Below, piece after piece: positions 18,439-28,685 of a stretch of 64,000 nucleotides of DNA. The stretch is taken from the NCBI RefSeq assembly GCF_029910215.1, contig NZ_CP110396.1:3100001-3164000 (forward strand), in the 5' to 3' direction. This DNA comes from Paraburkholderia sp. D15. Its GTDB lineage: Bacteria > Pseudomonadota > Gammaproteobacteria > Burkholderiales > Burkholderiaceae. The notes below the pieces were generated by a model. It was not told where the DNA came from and did no database searches. It saw only the letters and a list, made by a program, of their open reading frames with translations. Position numbers and translations under genes: made by a program. Positions within the stretch are counted from its first letter, which is position 1; every line of letters starts with the position of its first letter.

Positions 18439-19596
18439 GTGATCAGGTTTCTGCACACCGCGGACTGGCAGATCGGCACGCAGTTCGGCCAGTTCGAGCC
18501 GGACGAGGCGACGCATCTCGCCGAGGCGCGCTTCGAGACCGTGCGCCGCATCGCCGCCGAAGCCGCCGCGCGCAAGGTGGACGCGGTGCTGGTCGCGGGC
18601 GACGTGTTCGATCTGCAAACGGTGTCGGACACGGTGATCCGCCGTTTGTTCGGCGCGCTGCAGGGCTTCAGCGGCCCCTGGATCATGCTGCCCGGCAATC
18701 ACGACGCGGCGCTGGTCGAGAGCGTGTGGACGCGCGCGCAGCGCTTGAACTGCATTGCGGCGAACGTGCGCGTGGTGCTCGAACCCGGCGTGGTGTTGCT
18801 GGATGCATGCCGCTGCGCGCTGCTGTGCGCGCCGCTCACCCAGCGCATCACCTACGACGACACCACCGGTTTCTTCGACCAGACGGAAACGCCGGACGGC
18901 TATCGTCGCGTCGGGCTCGCGCACGGCAGCGTCGGCGGCATCCTGCAGGACGGCATCGACTCGTCGAATCCGATCGCGCCCACGCGCGCGGTCAGCGCGC
19001 GCCTCGACTATCTGGCGCTGGGCGACTGGCACGGCCATCTGCGGGTCGACGAACGCACGTGGTACGCGGGCACGCATGAGCAGGACCGCTTTCGCGGCAA
19101 CGAACCGGGCTTCGTGCTCGACGTGACGATCGGCGAGAGCAGCGACGCCAACGCGGGCGCCGCGCCGGTCGTCGAGCCCGTGCGGGTCGGCCGTTACCGG
19201 TGGCACCGCTGGGACGTGACGATCGACGTGCCGACCGACGTCGACGCGCTCAAGGCGCGGCTCGCCGAACTCGGCGACGACGACGTGCTGCGTGTCGCGG
19301 TCGGCGGCACGACGGCGCTGGCGGAGGCCGAATCGATCCGCGTTGCGCTCGACGAAACGCGCGCCCGCGTGCGTGCGCTGCGTGTCGATGTCAGCGGCCT
19401 GCAGGTACTGCCGACCGCCGACGATCTCGCCGGACTCGGCGCGCAAAGCGGCTATCTCGCGAAGGTGGTCGCCCGCCTGCGCGGCTTGCAGGAAGACCCG
19501 CAATCCGACCCGCAACAGGTCAAGCGCGCGGCGCAAGCGTTACTGCTTCTGGCGCGCTTTCAACGTGAACTGCCGCGCGAAGCGAGGTCCGCATGA
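18439..19596 (+). CDS. SbcD/YhaO-like metallophosphoesterase DNA nuclease
   Basis: Calcineurin-like phosphoesterase of 385 aa, related to SbcD, Mre11 and YhaO, the Mn-dependent nuclease half of ATP-controlled DNA-end-processing complexes. Motifs in order are HTADWQIG (residues 6-13), AGDVFD, GNHD, a histidine in LAHGSVGGI, and GDWHGH. The start is GTG at 18439, because GGAGAGG lies five bases upstream and translation then begins directly at VIRFLHTAD; an ATG at 18421 would add six residues. Its stop overlaps the start of the ATPase gene (ATGA), indicating translational coupling of a two-subunit complex. Confidence 0.88.
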   Translation: MIRFLHTADWQIGTQFGQFEPDEATHLAEARFETVRRIAAEAAARKVDAVLVAGDVFDLQTVSDTVIRRLFGALQGFSGPWIMLPGNHDAALVESVWTRAQRLNCIAANVRVVLEPGVVLLDACRCALLCAPLTQRITYDDTTGFFDQTETPDGYRRVGLAHGSVGGILQDGIDSSNPIAPTRAVSARLDYLALGDWHGHLRVDERTWYAGTHEQDRFRGNEPGFVLDVTIGESSDANAGAAPVVEPVRVGRYRWHRWDVTIDVPTDVDALKARLAELGDDDVLRVAVGGTTALAEAESIRVALDETRARVRALRVDVSGLQVLPTADDLAGLGAQSGYLAKVVARLRGLQEDPQSDPQQVKRAAQALLLLARFQRELPREARSA

Positions 19597-22226
19597 AGCT
19601 GGAAAGTATCGCAATTCAGGAATTCAAGCAGTTCGCCGGCCGCATCGTGATCGACGATCTGCAGCCGGGTCTGAATCTGTTCACCGGCCCGAACGAGGCC
19701 GGCAAAAGCACCATCGCCGAGGCCGTGCGCGCGGTGTTTCTCGAGCGCTACAAGGCGTCGCATCTGAAGGATCTGCTGCCGTGGGGCAAGGCGAGCGGGC
19801 AGCCTTCGGTGGAGGTCAGTTTCGATCTCGATGGCGCCGCGTGCCGTCTGTCGAAGCAGTTCGTCACGCGTCAGCGCTGCGAGTTGAAGATCGGCCAGAG
19901 CGTGTTCGGCGAGGACGAAGCCGAGGACAAGCTCGCGGCATTGCTCGGTTTTTCGCGCGCCGCGCGTGGGCCGCTGAAGCCGGAGAACGCGGGCGTGCCC
20001 GGTTTGTTGTGGGTGCAACAAGGCGACACCCAGGACGTGCGCGATTCGACCGGACATGCGGCGCAATATCTGCGCGATGCGTTGTCGCAGTTGTCGGGCG
20101 GCAGCGAATCGGCGGGTGAGGATGCGCTGATCGCCGCCGTGCAGCGCGAGCTCCGGCTGCTGCTCACCGCGCGCACGCAGAAGTCCACCGGCGCGCTGGC
20201 GGAAGCGGAACAGACGCTGGCCAAATTGATCGAGGAGCGCGACGAACTGCAACAGCAGCGGTTGCAGTTCGAAGAGAACATCGCGCGCCTCGCCACCCAG
20301 CAGGAAACCTTCGACGACGTCGAGCGCAAGCGCCCGTGGGAAGCGCACGAGCAGAAGGCGCTGGCGGCGCAGCGGCGCGCCGAGGCCGCGGCGGAACTCG
20401 AACGCGGATTGAAGGAACTGAAAACGGCCGTGGCGTTGAGCGAGGCGCAACTGGCACTGTCGTTGCAGCAGGAACGCGATGCGGTGGAGCGGGAAGCGGC
20501 GGTCGCCCGCGAGCGCCAGCAGCTCAACGCGGAGCGGGCCGCTGTCGCGGCGGCGCAGGCCGACTACGACGACGCGGTCGCGAAGTCCGCGCAACTGGAG
20601 CAGGCCGCGAGCGCGGCCGGCCGCGCGCTCGAACTCGCGAACGCGGCGGTGACGGCGGCCGATCTGCGCAGCCAGATCGGCCTGCACGACACCGAACGCA
20701 AGCGGCTCGACGACGCGATCGGCGCGGCGGCCGCCGCCAACGACGCGGTGCTGAAAGCGACGCGTGAAGCCGCATCGGTCGAAATCGACGAGGCGATGCT
20801 CAAGCGGCTCGCGAAACTCGACAGCGAACGGACCGTGCTGCGCGCGCGGACCGACGCGGCGATGACGCGCATCGAGTATCGCTTGAACGGCGCGATCACC
20901 ATCGACGATGCGAAGGTCAGCGGCGAAGGCGTGCTGCGCGTCGATGAAGAGAAACGCATTGGCCTTGGCGAACTCGGCGAATTGCGGGTGATTCCGGGCG
21001 TGTCGGATCTGTCCGCGCAACGCGCCGAACTGGCGTCGCTCGACGCCCATTACGCACAGGCCTTGCAGACGCTCGGCGTCGCGTCGCTCGGCGAGGGCGA
21101 GGCGAGGCTCGAACAATGGAAGGCGCTGGTCGCGCAGCAGAAGAGTTACGCGACGATGTTGAGCGCGCACGCGCCGCAAGGTATCGATACGTTGCGCGCC
21201 GCGTTGGCCTCGGTGGACGCCCGGTGGCAGGCGTCGAATGAACGGTTGAAGAGTCTGCCGGACGTATCAGGCGCGCTGCCGCTCGACGACGCGCGCCGCG
21301 ACGCCGAGATCGCCCGCGACGCGCTGGACGCCGCGCGCAAGGTGCTGGGCGCGGCGGCGGAAAAAAAGACCACCGGCGTGGCGAATGTCGAATCGCTGGC
21401 CGCGCAGTTGCAGCGCAAGGAAGCGCAACTGAACGACGAGACGTTCCGCGCGGACCGCGCGAAATGGCAGACCCGGATCGTCGAACAACGCGTGCAGGTC
21501 GATGCGTTGAAGACGCAGCAGGCGGCTCGCGAACGCGAGTTGCAGGATGCGCGTCTCGACGATCCGGCCGCCGAGGCGACGCGGTATCGCACGTCGGCGG
21601 AACTGGCGCGTCGCGAGCAGCACGAGCGTCAGGTGCGGATCGCGCAATTGCGCAGTCAGTTGGAAACCGTCGGCGCGTCGGGGCTCGGTGAACGGCTTGC
21701 GGTGATCGAGGCGCGCGTCGAACAGGCGAGCCGTCGCAAGGACGAATTGAGTTTGCGGGCCGGCGCGCTGAGTCTGCTCGACGAGGTGCTGGTCGACGAA
21801 CGCGACGCAGCGGTCGCGCAACTGCGCGCGCCGTTGACCGAACGCCTTGGGCACTACCTGCGGCGGATTTTTCCACAATCGACGATCGCGCTCGGCGACG
21901 ATCTGAGTCCCGCCACGCTCGACCGTTACGGCCGCGCGGATACGCTCGACGCACTGAGCTTCGGCACGCGCGAACAACTCGGCATCCTGACGCGGCTCGC
22001 GTACGCGGACCTGCTGAAGGCCTCGGGCCGCCCCACGCTGCTGATGCTCGACGACGCGGCCGTGCACACCGACGCCGCGCGTCGCGACGCGATCAAGCGC
22101 GCATTGCTCGATGCGGCGACACGGCATCAGATTCTGGTGTTCACGTGTCACCCGGAGTTGTGGGACGACCTCGGCGTGCGGCAGCGGTCGATCGACGATC
22201 TGAAGGCGGCGGCGCTGGCCGCTTAG
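19593..22226 (+). CDS. SbcC/YhaN-like AAA ATPase partner of the nuclease
   Basis: SMC-like ATPase of 877 aa. Walker A GPNEAGKST is at residues 32-40, then a long coiled-coil region rich in Ala, Glu, Gln and Arg spans about residues 190-740, then a signature-like SFGTREQLGI and Walker B LLMLDD at about 816-821. The GPNEAGKST form and the WVQQGDT segment resemble YhaN-type proteins more than classical SbcC. Only a few cysteines are visible, near residues 85-100 and at the C-terminal end, and none forms a CxxC zinc hook in the coiled coil. With the upstream phosphoesterase it should form a DNA repair or end-processing complex. Confidence 0.87.
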   Translation: MKLESIAIQEFKQFAGRIVIDDLQPGLNLFTGPNEAGKSTIAEAVRAVFLERYKASHLKDLLPWGKASGQPSVEVSFDLDGAACRLSKQFVTRQRCELKIGQSVFGEDEAEDKLAALLGFSRAARGPLKPENAGVPGLLWVQQGDTQDVRDSTGHAAQYLRDALSQLSGGSESAGEDALIAAVQRELRLLLTARTQKSTGALAEAEQTLAKLIEERDELQQQRLQFEENIARLATQQETFDDVERKRPWEAHEQKALAAQRRAEAAAELERGLKELKTAVALSEAQLALSLQQERDAVEREAAVARERQQLNAERAAVAAAQADYDDAVAKSAQLEQAASAAGRALELANAAVTAADLRSQIGLHDTERKRLDDAIGAAAAANDAVLKATREAASVEIDEAMLKRLAKLDSERTVLRARTDAAMTRIEYRLNGAITIDDAKVSGEGVLRVDEEKRIGLGELGELRVIPGVSDLSAQRAELASLDAHYAQALQTLGVASLGEGEARLEQWKALVAQQKSYATMLSAHAPQGIDTLRAALASVDARWQASNERLKSLPDVSGALPLDDARRDAEIARDALDAARKVLGAAAEKKTTGVANVESLAAQLQRKEAQLNDETFRADRAKWQTRIVEQRVQVDALKTQQAARERELQDARLDDPAAEATRYRTSAELARREQHERQVRIAQLRSQLETVGASGLGERLAVIEARVEQASRRKDELSLRAGALSLLDEVLVDERDAAVAQLRAPLTERLGHYLRRIFPQSTIALGDDLSPATLDRYGRADTLDALSFGTREQLGILTRLAYADLLKASGRPTLLMLDDAAVHTDAARRDAIKRALLDAATRHQILVFTCHPELWDDLGVRQRSIDDLKAAALAA

Positions 22227-22232
22227 CGTGAG

Positions 22233-24011
22233 CTAGCGACGCGATACGTCCGGGGCGGCATACCACCTCGGCGTATAGACCCAATCGCCGCCCGCCGCGC
22301 CCGTCGAAAATCGTCGCGTGGTCGACGAACCGACGATCACCATCGTGCGCATATCCACGTCGTCCGAGCGCAGTTCGCCGAGCGTCAGCGTGCGCAGCGT
22401 GCCGCCCGGTCTGCCGATATCGCGCCCCAGCACCACTTCGGTCGCGGCGCTGCGGTAGCCGCGCACGATGTCGAGCGCCTTGTCCAGTTGCCACGGACGC
22501 GCGCGCGAGATCGGGTTGTAGAACGCCATCACCAGATCCGCCTCGGCGGCATGGCGCAGACGTGTCTCGATCACGCTCCACGGCTTCAGATTGTCCGACA
22601 GCGACAGCATGCAGAAGTCGTGACCCAGCGGCGCGCCCGCCTGCGCGGCGGTCGCGAGCGCGGCCGATACGCCCGGCACGATGTTCAGCTCGACGGCGGA
22701 CCAGGCGTCGTCAGCGTCGCCGGCGGCTTCGAGCGCTTCGAGGACGGCCGCGGCCATCGCGAACACGCCGGGGTCGCCCGACGACACCATCACCACCGAG
22801 CCGCCCGCGCTCGCCAGCTCGAACGCGTGACGCGCGCGTTGCAGTTCCTCGCGATTGTCGGTGCCATGCACGCGCTGGCCGGCGCGGAATGGACCGGCCA
22901 TCTTCACGTAGGTGTCGTAGCCGAGAACGTCGGTCGCTTCGGCGAGCGCACGGCGCGCAGCCGGCACCATCAGATCGGCGCGGCCGGGGCCGAGGCCGAT
23001 CACCGTCAGACGGCCGCGCGCGATGCCGATCGTGTTCGCGTCGACGGCCAGCGCGGACAGCGCCAGGGCAATGCCGGCTTGCGCATCGTCGTGCAGCGTT
23101 TGGTACGGGATGCGCAGCGCGGCATGCAGCAGGCTGCTGGGCGGCTCGCCGTCCTCGGGACGGGGACGCGCGAAGCGTAGCGGCGCGTTCAGCGTCGCGG
23201 CGGCTTCGGCGAGCGCGGAGTCCGTCATGCGGCCGGCTGGGGCGAGCAGCGCGGCAAGCGACAACGCCGCGAGGCCGTGGGCGTTCAACGCGGCGCGTAC
23301 GGTCGCCACGATCGCCTCGGCGGCGGACCCGGCAGCATCCTTAGTACCCTCAGTACCCGTTGCACCCACACCCACCACCGCCGCCACCACACTACGCGGA
23401 TGAATCACCAGCTCGTCGGCACGTCCATCCCACGCGCGGGGCGTCACACGAATCGCGAGCCGTGCCGAATCCGAGCGCGGCAACTGCGCGTCGTCGAGCC
23501 ACGGCGCTTCGCCTTCGATACGCGTGCGCTCACCCGCCAGCAGATCCGACACGAAGCGCTTGCCCTGGCCGAGATCCGCGAGTACGTAGCCGTCCGGCGG
23601 ATTCAGCACGCAGGTGCCGAAGCGCAATTCGCCGCTCGTGGTGATCGCGGGCGGCACGTCGAACGCGGCGGCGATCTCGCGCGCCATCACGTTGACGCCG
23701 GCGAGTCCGCCGAGCAGCGGTACGACCGCGCTGCCGTCCTCGGCGACGGCCAGCACCGGCGGTTCGACGCCCTTGTTCGTCAGCAGCGGCGCGACGCAGC
23801 GGATCACGATGCCCGCCGCGCACAGCGCGACGATCGGCGTGCCGCTCGCGTACAGATCGCGCAATTGCGCGCCGAGTTCGGCGTAGGCGACATCGGCTTG
23901 CACACGCCCTTGCAGCGCATGCACGAGGCTGCCGGGATACCGCGCCTGAATGCGCCGCGCGCTGTCCAGCGCGCCCGCGCCGAGAATCACGATGGCGGGC
24001 GGCGTGTTCAT
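22233..24011 (-). CDS. cobJ: CbiG-CobJ fusion: cobalamin biosynthesis protein / precorrin-3B C17-methyltransferase
   Basis: Bifunctional corrinoid enzyme of 592 aa. Residues 1-330 match CbiG ([30 protein letters not shown] and a CbiG C-terminal domain with [15 protein letters not shown]), which opens the lactone and releases acetaldehyde in the anaerobic pathway. Residues 333-592 are an SAM-dependent CobJ methyltransferase ([50 protein letters not shown]), which methylates C17 with ring contraction. The ATG at 24011 overlaps the cobI stop as ATGA. It is last in the cobG-cobH-cobI-cobJ operon. Combining a CbiG domain with an oxygen-dependent-style CobG gene is notable. Confidence 0.92.
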   Translation of the reverse strand: MNTPPAIVILGAGALDSARRIQARYPGSLVHALQGRVQADVAYAELGAQLRDLYASGTPIVALCAAGIVIRCVAPLLTNKGVEPPVLAVAEDGSAVVPLLGGLAGVNVMAREIAAAFDVPPAITTSGELRFGTCVLNPPDGYVLADLGQGKRFVSDLLAGERTRIEGEAPWLDDAQLPRSDSARLAIRVTPRAWDGRADELVIHPRSVVAAVVGVGATGTEGTKDAAGSAAEAIVATVRAALNAHGLAALSLAALLAPAGRMTDSALAEAAATLNAPLRFARPRPEDGEPPSSLLHAALRIPYQTLHDDAQAGIALALSALAVDANTIGIARGRLTVIGLGPGRADLMVPAARRALAEATDVLGYDTYVKMAGPFRAGQRVHGTDNREELQRARHAFELASAGGSVVMVSSGDPGVFAMAAAVLEALEAAGDADDAWSAVELNIVPGVSAALATAAQAGAPLGHDFCMLSLSDNLKPWSVIETRLRHAAEADLVMAFYNPISRARPWQLDKALDIVRGYRSAATEVVLGRDIGRPGGTLRTLTLGELRSDDVDMRTMVIVGSSTTRRFSTGAAGGDWVYTPRWYAAPDVSRR

Positions 24012-24742
24012 CCGTGCCATTTTTCCCCCGGCACGACCAGCAACGAAAAATACGGCGACGCCATCGGATCGACGTCGGCGAGCGGGACGATGCGCTGATT
24101 GCCCATCGTCGCGCGTTCGACATACAGCGCGCGATCCGCCAGACCAAGCTCGACGAGCACGCGCCGCACCTTGTCGAAATTGCGGCCGAGCTTCATCACG
24201 ACGGCGGCGTCGGCATCCGCGAGACGGCGGCGCAAATCGGCTTCGGGCAACACGCCGGACAGCACCGAAAGACTTTGATTGCGATACACCAGCGGCGCGC
24301 CGAGCACGGCCGCGCCGCCGAGCATCGAGCACACGCCGGGCACCACATCGCTCTCGTAAAGCGGCGCGAGACGGTCGTGCAGATACATGTACGAGCCGTA
24401 GAAGAACGGATCGCCCTCGCAGATCACCGCGACGTCGCGGCCCGCGTCGAGATGCCCCGCCACCACCTGCGCCGCGCCGTCGTAGAAGTCGGCGATGATC
24501 GCCTCATACGAGAGCGGCGGTTCGAGCGCCTCGGTCGTGACCGGATAGACGAGCGGCAGATGCTGCTGCGTGTCGTGCAGATGCCCTTCGATGATGCTGA
24601 AGGCGTTGCCTTTCTTGCCCTTGGCGACGAAATACGCGACCACCGGCGCGGCCTTCAGCAGACGCAGCGCCTTGAGCGTGATGAGTTCGGGGTCGCCGGG
24701 GCCGACGCCGAGGCCGAACAGACGTCCTCGCGGCGTCGTCAT
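24008..24742 (-). CDS. cobI: Precorrin-2 C20-methyltransferase
   Basis: Tetrapyrrole SAM methyltransferase of 244 aa, adding the C20 methyl to precorrin-2 to give precorrin-3A. Visible motifs are the N-terminal [18 protein letters not shown], the central [19 protein letters not shown] and [13 protein letters not shown]. Its ATG overlaps the cobH stop and its stop overlaps the cobJ start, both as ATGA, so the three are tightly coupled. It lies under the riboswitch-controlled operon. Confidence 0.95.
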   Translation of the reverse strand: MTTPRGRLFGLGVGPGDPELITLKALRLLKAAPVVAYFVAKGKKGNAFSIIEGHLHDTQQHLPLVYPVTTEALEPPLSYEAIIADFYDGAAQVVAGHLDAGRDVAVICEGDPFFYGSYMYLHDRLAPLYESDVVPGVCSMLGGAAVLGAPLVYRNQSLSVLSGVLPEADLRRRLADADAAVVMKLGRNFDKVRRVLVELGLADRALYVERATMGNQRIVPLADVDPMASPYFSLLVVPGEKWHG

Positions 24743-25365
24743 TCGACCTCCGTGGCGAGTGCGTTGACCGCGGCGGCCGCCATCGCGCTGCCGCCGCGCC
24801 GGCCTTCGACGATCACGTAGGGCACGCCGCGGCTATCGTCGGCGAGCATGGCTTTCGACTCCGCCGCGCCGACGAAGCCGACCGGGAAGCCGAGAATCAG
24901 CGCCGGTTTGGGTGCGCCGTCATCGAGCATGTCGAGCAGATGGAACAGCGCGGTCGGCGCATTGCCGATCACGACGACGCTGCCTTCCAGATGCGGACGC
25001 CACAATTCGAGCGCGGTGGCCGAGCGCGTATTGCCGAGTTCGCGCGCGAGCGACGGCACGTCCGGATGCGTAAGCGTGCAGATCACCTCGTTGTTCGCGG
25101 GCAGCCGCGCGCGCGTGATGCCTTGCGCGACCATGCCGGCGTCGCACAGGATCGGCGCGCCGTGCGCGAGCGCATGGCGGCCCGCCGCGCCCGCGCCCGG
25201 CGAGAAGCGCAGCGCGTCGACGATATCGACCATGCCGCACGCGTGGATCACGCGCACCGCGAGTTTGTCGAGATCGGCGGGGATGCGCGAGAGGTCGGCC
25301 TCCGCGCGGATCGTCGCGAAGGATTGGCGATAGATTTCCTGGCCGTCGCGAATGTAGTCAAGCAT
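24739..25365 (-). CDS. cobH: Precorrin-8X methylmutase
   Basis: CobH/CbiC family isomerase of 208 aa that moves the C11 methyl to C12, producing hydrogenobyrinate. Motifs include an early [19 protein letters not shown] with the catalytic histidine, [27 protein letters not shown] and [11 protein letters not shown]. Starting at the ATG at 25365 gives family-typical length and an 8-bp overlap with the end of cobG; an ATG at 25419 would give a 62-bp overlap. The stop overlaps cobI as ATGA. Confidence 0.94.
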   Translation of the reverse strand: MLDYIRDGQEIYRQSFATIRAEADLSRIPADLDKLAVRVIHACGMVDIVDALRFSPGAGAAGRHALAHGAPILCDAGMVAQGITRARLPANNEVICTLTHPDVPSLARELGNTRSATALELWRPHLEGSVVVIGNAPTALFHLLDMLDDGAPKPALILGFPVGFVGAAESKAMLADDSRGVPYVIVEGRRGGSAMAAAAVNALATEVE

Positions 25366-27133
25366 GTGTGGTGTCGGTCGGTTGAGGCGCGCGGGGCGGT
25401 GTGGGGTGAGGGCGGTCATGGTCGATGCTGGCCAGCGCGCCGGCGGCTTCGGCTGGCGTCAGCCGTTGGGCGATGCATTGGCCGAAGCCTTGTTGGCCAT
25501 CGCGCCGGTACAGGTCGTAGACACTGGGTGCGCTGGCCAGCAGCGTGTAGGGCGCGCAATGCGCGGCCGCGCAGGAACGCGGGCAGCCGCTGAGATGCAA
25601 TTCGACGTGCGCGGGCACATGCGACGCGAGTTGCAGTGCGTCCGCCTTGGTGTCGGCGAGGCTTTTCGCGCAGCCGCTCGAACCCGCGCAGGCGATCAGG
25701 CGCGCGATCGGGTCCGCGATGCGGGTTGCAAGGCCGAGCGCGTTCAGACCGTCGAGCACCGCGGGCACGGCATCGGTCGAGATGTCGGGCAGCAACACGC
25801 TTTGCCATGGCGTCATGCGTAAGGTGCCGTGGTTGTGACGTTGCGCGAGTTCGGCGAGGCCGCGCAGCGCGTCGGCGCTCAGGCGGCCGAGCGGCGGCTG
25901 GCCCCCTGCGTGCCAGATGCCGGGCGGGCGTTGCGGGTGGGCGCCGAGCCGGAGCATGGCGTCGGCGGGGACGCTGCGTCGCCAGTGGGTCAAGGCGATG
26001 TCGCGCGTGAGCGGGAAATCGGCGTGGCGTTGCGCGTGATGCAGGATCGCGTCGACGGAGTGCGTGGCGAGCAGGTCGCGCATGCGGGTGGCGTCGCTTG
26101 CGGCGAGGTCGAGGAACGTGTGCAGCAACGCGCGAATCAACGTGGGGACCTGGCCGGGGGAGACGGCGGCCAGGGCGATGCTGCGCTCGTTTCGGTTCGT
26201 GTGACGCGGGATGTGTGGGATGTGTGGGATGTGCGGGATGTGTGAGGCGGTGGGCGTGGTGGGCAGCGCCGAGGGCGATGCTGTCGCCAACGCTGAAACT
26301 GCGCTTTGCACTGTCGGGTCCTGTGCGTCCGAACCCACCGCCTCCGGCGGACAACCGGCCAGCCCGAACACGAACCGCACGCCATCGTCTGCCGGTATCG
26401 CCGCGAGCCACACATCATGCGGATGATCGATTCGCGCCAGGCGTTCGCCGCCATCCAGCAGCAGCGCGAATTTCGGCGACAGCGCGGCGAAGCGCGGTTC
26501 GTTCTGCAGCAAGGTCAGCAGGTCGGCGCACAGCGGCGTCGTATCGAACAACGCCGAGGGATCGCGTCCGGCGACGGGGCTGATCATCACGTTACGAATG
26601 TCGTCGGCAGCGATGGCGCTGGCCGCGTCGACGCTGGCCGCTGCCGTGCCCGCATCGCACGAATCCGTCGCGTCCCGCAGCGGCCGCATGGGCCCCAATC
26701 CCGCCTTCACCAACGCATCGATCAACGCTTGTTCCTGACCCGCGCGCACGCCCCGCACCTGCAGATTCGCGCGATTGGTCACCTCGATCGCACCGGCGGC
26801 GTAACGCGTGCAGGCATCGGCAATGGCGTGGGCTTGCGCGGCGCTCAATGCGCCGCCAGGCAGTTTGATCCGGCACAGCCCGCCGTCTTTCGCGGCAACG
26901 ATGCGCAGCAGCCCCGGGCAGGCCGAAGCCCGCGCGCCGCCGGCAGCGTGCGCGCCGGCCGGCATCGGGTCGCCGACGGCCGGGTGCGCGGCGGCCGGCA
27001 CCGGACTGCCAACGGCGACATCACGGCCAGCACCAGCGTGGACGGTTGTGGAAAGGGGCGAAGCTTGCTTCAAGGGACGGACACCGGTTGAGCGTCGCGC
27101 GGCGGCCCGAGCAAGCCCGATGTGACGAGGCAT
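25358..27133 (-). CDS. cobG: Precorrin-3B synthase (CobG)
   Basis: Nitrite/sulfite-reductase-like oxygenase of 591 aa that hydroxylates precorrin-3A to precorrin-3B with O2. The conserved core begins at [21 protein letters not shown] (about residue 70). Two ferredoxin-like half-domains follow, and the cluster-binding cysteines are in CAGSSGC and SGCPRSC near residues 520-555. It is longer than typical CobG (about 400-500 aa). The first 65 residues are Ala/Pro/Gly-rich and poorly conserved in character, and an internal linker carries a four-fold His-Ile-Pro repeat. The ATG at 27133 is the first after the riboswitch, though no clear ribosome-binding site precedes it. It is first gene of the minus-strand cob operon. 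Confidence 0.9.
   Translation of the reverse strand: MPRHIGLARAAARRSTGVRPLKQASPLSTTVHAGAGRDVAVGSPVPAAAHPAVGDPMPAGAHAAGGARASACPGLLRIVAAKDGGLCRIKLPGGALSAAQAHAIADACTRYAAGAIEVTNRANLQVRGVRAGQEQALIDALVKAGLGPMRPLRDATDSCDAGTAAASVDAASAIAADDIRNVMISPVAGRDPSALFDTTPLCADLLTLLQNEPRFAALSPKFALLLDGGERLARIDHPHDVWLAAIPADDGVRFVFGLAGCPPEAVGSDAQDPTVQSAVSALATASPSALPTTPTASHIPHIPHIPHIPRHTNRNERSIALAAVSPGQVPTLIRALLHTFLDLAASDATRMRDLLATHSVDAILHHAQRHADFPLTRDIALTHWRRSVPADAMLRLGAHPQRPPGIWHAGGQPPLGRLSADALRGLAELAQRHNHGTLRMTPWQSVLLPDISTDAVPAVLDGLNALGLATRIADPIARLIACAGSSGCAKSLADTKADALQLASHVPAHVELHLSGCPRSCAAAHCAPYTLLASAPSVYDLYRRDGQQGFGQCIAQRLTPAEAAGALASIDHDRPHPTPPRAPQPTDTTHA
26208..26243. repeat. cobG: Four 9-bp tandem repeats inside cobG
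   Basis: Four consecutive copies of a 9-bp unit (GGGATGTGT, one copy ending in C) lie in the cobG linker region. On the coding strand they give four in-frame His-Ile-Pro triplets. Copy number can change without breaking the frame. Confidence 0.8.
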
Positions 27134-27141
27134 TGCTGCGG

Positions 27142-27163
27142 CATCGGTACACCCCGCCCGATG
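27142..27163 (-). promoter_or_regulatory. Hairpin between riboswitch and cobG start (possible expression platform)
   Basis: Six-bp arms (27163-27158 and 27147-27142, CATCGG/CCGATG) enclose a GC-rich 10-nt loop containing GGCGGGG. It lies between the riboswitch core and the cobG ATG, 8 nt before the start codon, so it could gate ribosome access. Confidence 0.45.
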
Positions 27164-27179
27164 TTGGCTGGCACGAACA

Positions 27180-27335
27180 GTCTCGCCGGCAGGTCTCCTG
27201 GCTGGCAGGTCATCATCCGTCGCGGCCTTCCCGGTCGAACCAGTGGCGCGCAGCGCGGGCGGACTCGCTGCATACAGTTGCGGGGGCAGCCACAGCGTCA
27301 CTGTGTTCCCTCTTCGGCCCCGAAGGGCACCGGCG
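27180..27335 (-). promoter_or_regulatory. Cobalamin (B12) riboswitch
   Basis: Read on the minus strand, the region carries the B12 box AGCCAGGAGACCTGCC (27203-27188). Upstream of it are GCCACTGG and CGGGAAGG segments, and 5' of these AGAGGGAA and CCCCGCAACTGT elements, all in the order of the cobalamin aptamer. It ends about 50 nt before the cobG start. Adenosylcobalamin binding should repress the cobG-H-I-J operon. It is oriented away from cobLKM, which lies on the other side on the opposite strand. Confidence 0.95.
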
Positions 27336-27341
27336 GCCTGT

Positions 27342-27347
27342 ATTATG
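27342..27347 (-). promoter_or_regulatory. Putative -10 element for the riboswitch transcript
   Basis: On the minus strand CATAAT occurs just upstream of the riboswitch, placing a start site near 27335, exactly where the aptamer should begin. No good -35 is seen at 17 bp (TCGTTG at best). The element lies only 70 bp from the cobL start codon, so the two operons share a short promoter region. Confidence 0.45.
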
Positions 27348-27416
27348 CCTTTTTTCGAACAGCACAACGAGGCTGGACGCCTTGATCGGCGTGGCTCAGC
27401 GGATTATTTGAAGATA

Positions 27417-28685
27417 ATGGACAACGAAGGTCGCCCGTCCGCGTGGCTGACCGTGGTGGGCATCGGCGACGACGGTTTCGCCGGTTTGGGACGGCCCGCG
27501 CGGCGTGCGCTGCTCGACGCGTCGGTGGTGTACGGCGGCGAACGCCATCTGTCGATGCTGCCCGCGCGGCTCGGCGCGCGGCGCGTCGCGTGGCCGCGTC
27601 CGTTCGATCTCGCGCCCTTGCTGGCCGAGCGTGGCGGCGCGGTGTGCGTGCTCGCGAGCGGCGATCCGATGTTGTTCGGCGTCGGCGCCACGCTCGCGCG
27701 GCAATTGCCCGACGGCGAGATGCGGGTGTTGCCCGCGCCGTCGTCGCTGTCGCTCGCGGCCGCGCGTCTCGGCTGGCCGTTGCAGGAGGTCGCGACGGTA
27801 TCGCTGGTGGGGCGTCCGCCGGCGGCGCTCAACGCGCATCTGCATCATGGCGCGCGCGTGTTCGTGCTGAGCGCGGACGGCCGCACGCCCGCGGCGCTCG
27901 CCGCGCTGCTGAACGCACGCGGTTTCGGCGCGAGCCGCATGATCGTGCTGGAGCATCTGGGTAGCGAACGGGAGCGACGTATCGACGGCCGCGCGGATGC
28001 GTGGCCTGCCGGCGAGACCGCCGCGCTGAACCTCGTCGCGCTCGATTGCCGCGCGACCGAAGGCGCGCCGCGTCTGCCGCTGACCTGCGGCCTGCCCGAC
28101 GACGCCTTCCGTCACGACGGGCAACTCACCAAGCGCGACGTGCGGGCGATCACGCTGGCGCGCCTCGCGCCGACGCCGGGCGAACTGCTGTGGGACGTAG
28201 GCGCGGGCAGCGGGTCGATCGGCATCGAATGGATGCGCGCGCATCCGTCCTGCCGGGCGATTGCGATCGAGGGACATGCGGAGCGGCAACGCTTCATCGA
28301 ACACAATCGCGATGCGCTGGGCGTGCCGGGGCTGCAACTGGTGGCCGGTCGCGCGCCGGATGCGTTGCAGGGTCTGGCGAGGCCGGATGCGGTTTTCATC
28401 GGCGGCGGCGTGACGGTGGCGGGCGTGCTGGATGCGTGCTGGGATGCGTTGCGCGACGGCGGCCGGCTTGTCGCCAATGCGGTGACGTTGCAGGGCGAGG
28501 CCGCGCTGGTCGCATGGCGCGAGCGGCACGGCGGCACACTGACGCGGATCGCGCTCGCCGACGCGCAACCGCTCGGCGGTTTCGACACGTGGCGGCAGGC
28601 GTTGCCGATCACGTTGCTGGACGTGACGAAGCGGGCTGGCGCATCGGGTTCGCCAGAACCGGCCGGCGATGGGAACGCACGATGA
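27417..28685 (+). CDS. cobL: Precorrin-6Y C5,15-methyltransferase (decarboxylating)
   Basis: Fusion enzyme of 422 aa (CbiE plus CbiT halves). It methylates C5 and C15 and decarboxylates the ring C acetate of precorrin-6B. The N-terminal half (residues 10-215) is a tetrapyrrole methylase with [12 protein letters not shown] and [13 protein letters not shown]. The C-terminal half from about 235 is a class I SAM methyltransferase with [14 protein letters not shown] and [15 protein letters not shown]. The ATG at 27417 is chosen because the family alignment begins at WLTVVGIG. Its stop overlaps cobK as ATGA. It heads the plus-strand cobLKM operon, divergent from the riboswitch. Confidence 0.94.
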   Translation: MDNEGRPSAWLTVVGIGDDGFAGLGRPARRALLDASVVYGGERHLSMLPARLGARRVAWPRPFDLAPLLAERGGAVCVLASGDPMLFGVGATLARQLPDGEMRVLPAPSSLSLAAARLGWPLQEVATVSLVGRPPAALNAHLHHGARVFVLSADGRTPAALAALLNARGFGASRMIVLEHLGSERERRIDGRADAWPAGETAALNLVALDCRATEGAPRLPLTCGLPDDAFRHDGQLTKRDVRAITLARLAPTPGELLWDVGAGSGSIGIEWMRAHPSCRAIAIEGHAERQRFIEHNRDALGVPGLQLVAGRAPDALQGLARPDAVFIGGGVTVAGVLDACWDALRDGGRLVANAVTLQGEAALVAWRERHGGTLTRIALADAQPLGGFDTWRQALPITLLDVTKRAGASGSPEPAGDGNAR

